7,190 nt of DNA from Chromatiaceae bacterium (GTDB taxonomy: Bacteria > Pseudomonadota > Gammaproteobacteria > Chromatiales > Chromatiaceae), in contig JAEHCY010000047.1 in the NCBI GenBank assembly GCA_016880695.1, positions 1-7,190 on the forward strand, given 5' to 3'. The notes below the pieces were generated by a model. It saw nothing but the letters and a program-made list of their open reading frames with translations, was not told the DNA's origin and made no database searches. Every line of letters begins with the position of its first letter. Positions within the stretch are counted from its first letter, which is position 1. Of this stretch, positions 6,620 through 7,190 are shown in pieces. The position numbers were made by a program, and so were the translations under genes.

Positions 6620-6633
6620 TTGATCCAGATCAA
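6620..6633. promoter_or_regulatory. FNR/Anr-type binding site
   Basis: TTGATCCAGATCAA matches the FNR/Anr consensus TTGAT-N4-ATCAA perfectly, and the palindrome extends one further base pair on each side. It lies 180 bases upstream of the DsrC-like start codon and more than 200 bases past the tex stop codon, so the DsrC-like gene is its only plausible target in this window. The distance to the TATATT candidate would put the box near -51, which is neither the class I nor the class II position, so the matching promoter is unresolved. FNR-family regulators respond to loss of oxygen. Confidence 0.6.
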
Positions 6634-6735
6634 GTTTTCCGCAATTGGTGGGCTTGACTTGCCCGCGTTAGGGTTCCGCAGGGAGTCCTCGCGCGAAAAC
6701 GCCTCGAAAACCGTTGCCAGGGGTAATTCCTTGGC

Positions 6736-6796
6736 CTTTATTCTTCTAATTCAGAATCTTATTAGCGACTACTCATACGCTTTCTATTCTTGATCT
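6736..6796. other. AT-rich patch in the tex to DsrC-like gap
   Basis: By hand count about 31% of these 61 bases are G or C, in sharp contrast to the surrounding GC-rich genes. It contains an imperfect dyad (ATTCTTCTAATTCAGAAT) but no clear hairpin with a T run, so it is not a convincing terminator for tex. It could be promoter or regulatory DNA for the DsrC-like gene, or simply non-coding spacer. The rest of the 397-base gap (6441-6837) holds the regulatory sites listed separately and no gene that I can see. Confidence 0.35.
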
Positions 6797-6837
6797 ACCA
6801 GGGACTTCCGAGCCCCTGAGAGGACACCCGCGCCCGC

Positions 6838-7190
6838 TCAGCGTGGCCCCCTGGCCCGCCGGAACGCTTCCGCCATGCTGCCCGCGGTCGGGGGCGAGGA
6901 CTCCCGTCGCGACGGTGGCGCGTTGTTCTCCTTGATCCTGGCCTTGGGCGGCGGCTCGCGCGCTGGGGGCTTGCTCGCGCCCGCCTCGTCCCCAAGGCGC
7001 ATGGAGAGCGCGATACGACGGCGCTCCGCGTCTACTTCCAGCACCTTCACCCGTACCACATCGCCGGCCTTGACCACCTCGCGGGGATCTTTCACGAACC
7101 GCTCCGCCATCGCCGAGATATGCACCAGCCCGTCCTGATGCACGCCGATGTCCACAAACGCGCCGAAGTTGGCCACGTTGGTCACCGTCC
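6838..7190 (-). CDS. tex: Tex, transcription accessory protein, C-terminal S1 domain (partial)
   Basis: This is the 3' end of a minus-strand gene whose start lies beyond the right edge. About 117 C-terminal residues are visible. They begin in an S1 RNA-binding domain: [65 protein letters not shown]. This is the typical Tex S1 sequence, including the NFGAFVDIG and GLVHIS strands. Tex is a conserved cytoplasmic nucleic-acid-binding protein involved in transcription and, in some bacteria, toxin gene expression. After the S1 domain comes a Pro-, Lys-, Arg- and Ser-rich tail of about 45 residues that looks disordered; such tails vary between species. The gene ends at TGA (6840-6838). The next gene in the same direction is the DsrC-like gene, 397 bases away, so they are unlikely to be one operon. 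Confidence 0.93.
   Translation of the reverse strand, partial: TVTNVANFGAFVDIGVHQDGLVHISAMAERFVKDPREVVKAGDVVRVKVLEVDAERRRIALSMRLGDEAGASKPPAREPPPKARIKENNAPPSRRESSPPTAGSMAEAFRRARGPR

Overview
This GC-rich window looks like the chromosome of a gammaproteobacterium, probably a sulfur-metabolising lineage such as Chromatiales. Three things suggest this: an Mfd that aligns by memory almost end to end with the E. coli protein, the mfd-csiV gene pair typical of Gammaproteobacteria, and a DsrC/TusE-family sulfur-relay protein. No mobile element, CRISPR array, rRNA or tRNA was seen.

Layout. Positions 1-224 (minus) hold the N-terminal part of an EF-hand-like protein of unknown function. Its start codon and ribosome binding site are good, but a G7 tract near the start breaks the reading frame. 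Upstream of it lies a perfect CRP-type palindrome (276-291). Positions 506-1101 (minus) hold a small exported SleB/CwlJ-type cell-wall hydrolase with its own sigma70-like promoter and a strong intrinsic terminator. After a divergent spacer come mfd (1481-4984, plus), the transcription-repair coupling factor, and csiV (5425-6003, plus), a periplasmic protein family linked to peptidoglycan. The 440-base gap between mfd and csiV contains what looks like a decayed coding sequence. Two hairpins fill the short space where csiV converges on a minus-strand gene for a DsrC/TusE-family protein (6096-6440) with an unusual cysteine-rich C-terminus. Its upstream region carries a perfect FNR/Anr box (6620-6633). 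The window ends inside the 3' end of tex (6838-7190, minus), which encodes an S1-domain transcription accessory protein.

Working together. Mfd and Tex both act on transcription complexes or RNA. The SleB-like hydrolase and CsiV both act in the envelope. The DsrC-like gene appears to be a separate unit that may respond to oxygen limitation. The most notable features are the modified cysteine arm of the DsrC-like protein together with its FNR-type site, and the frameshift in the EF-hand gene next to a CRP-type site. I do not see a clear new multi-gene system here.
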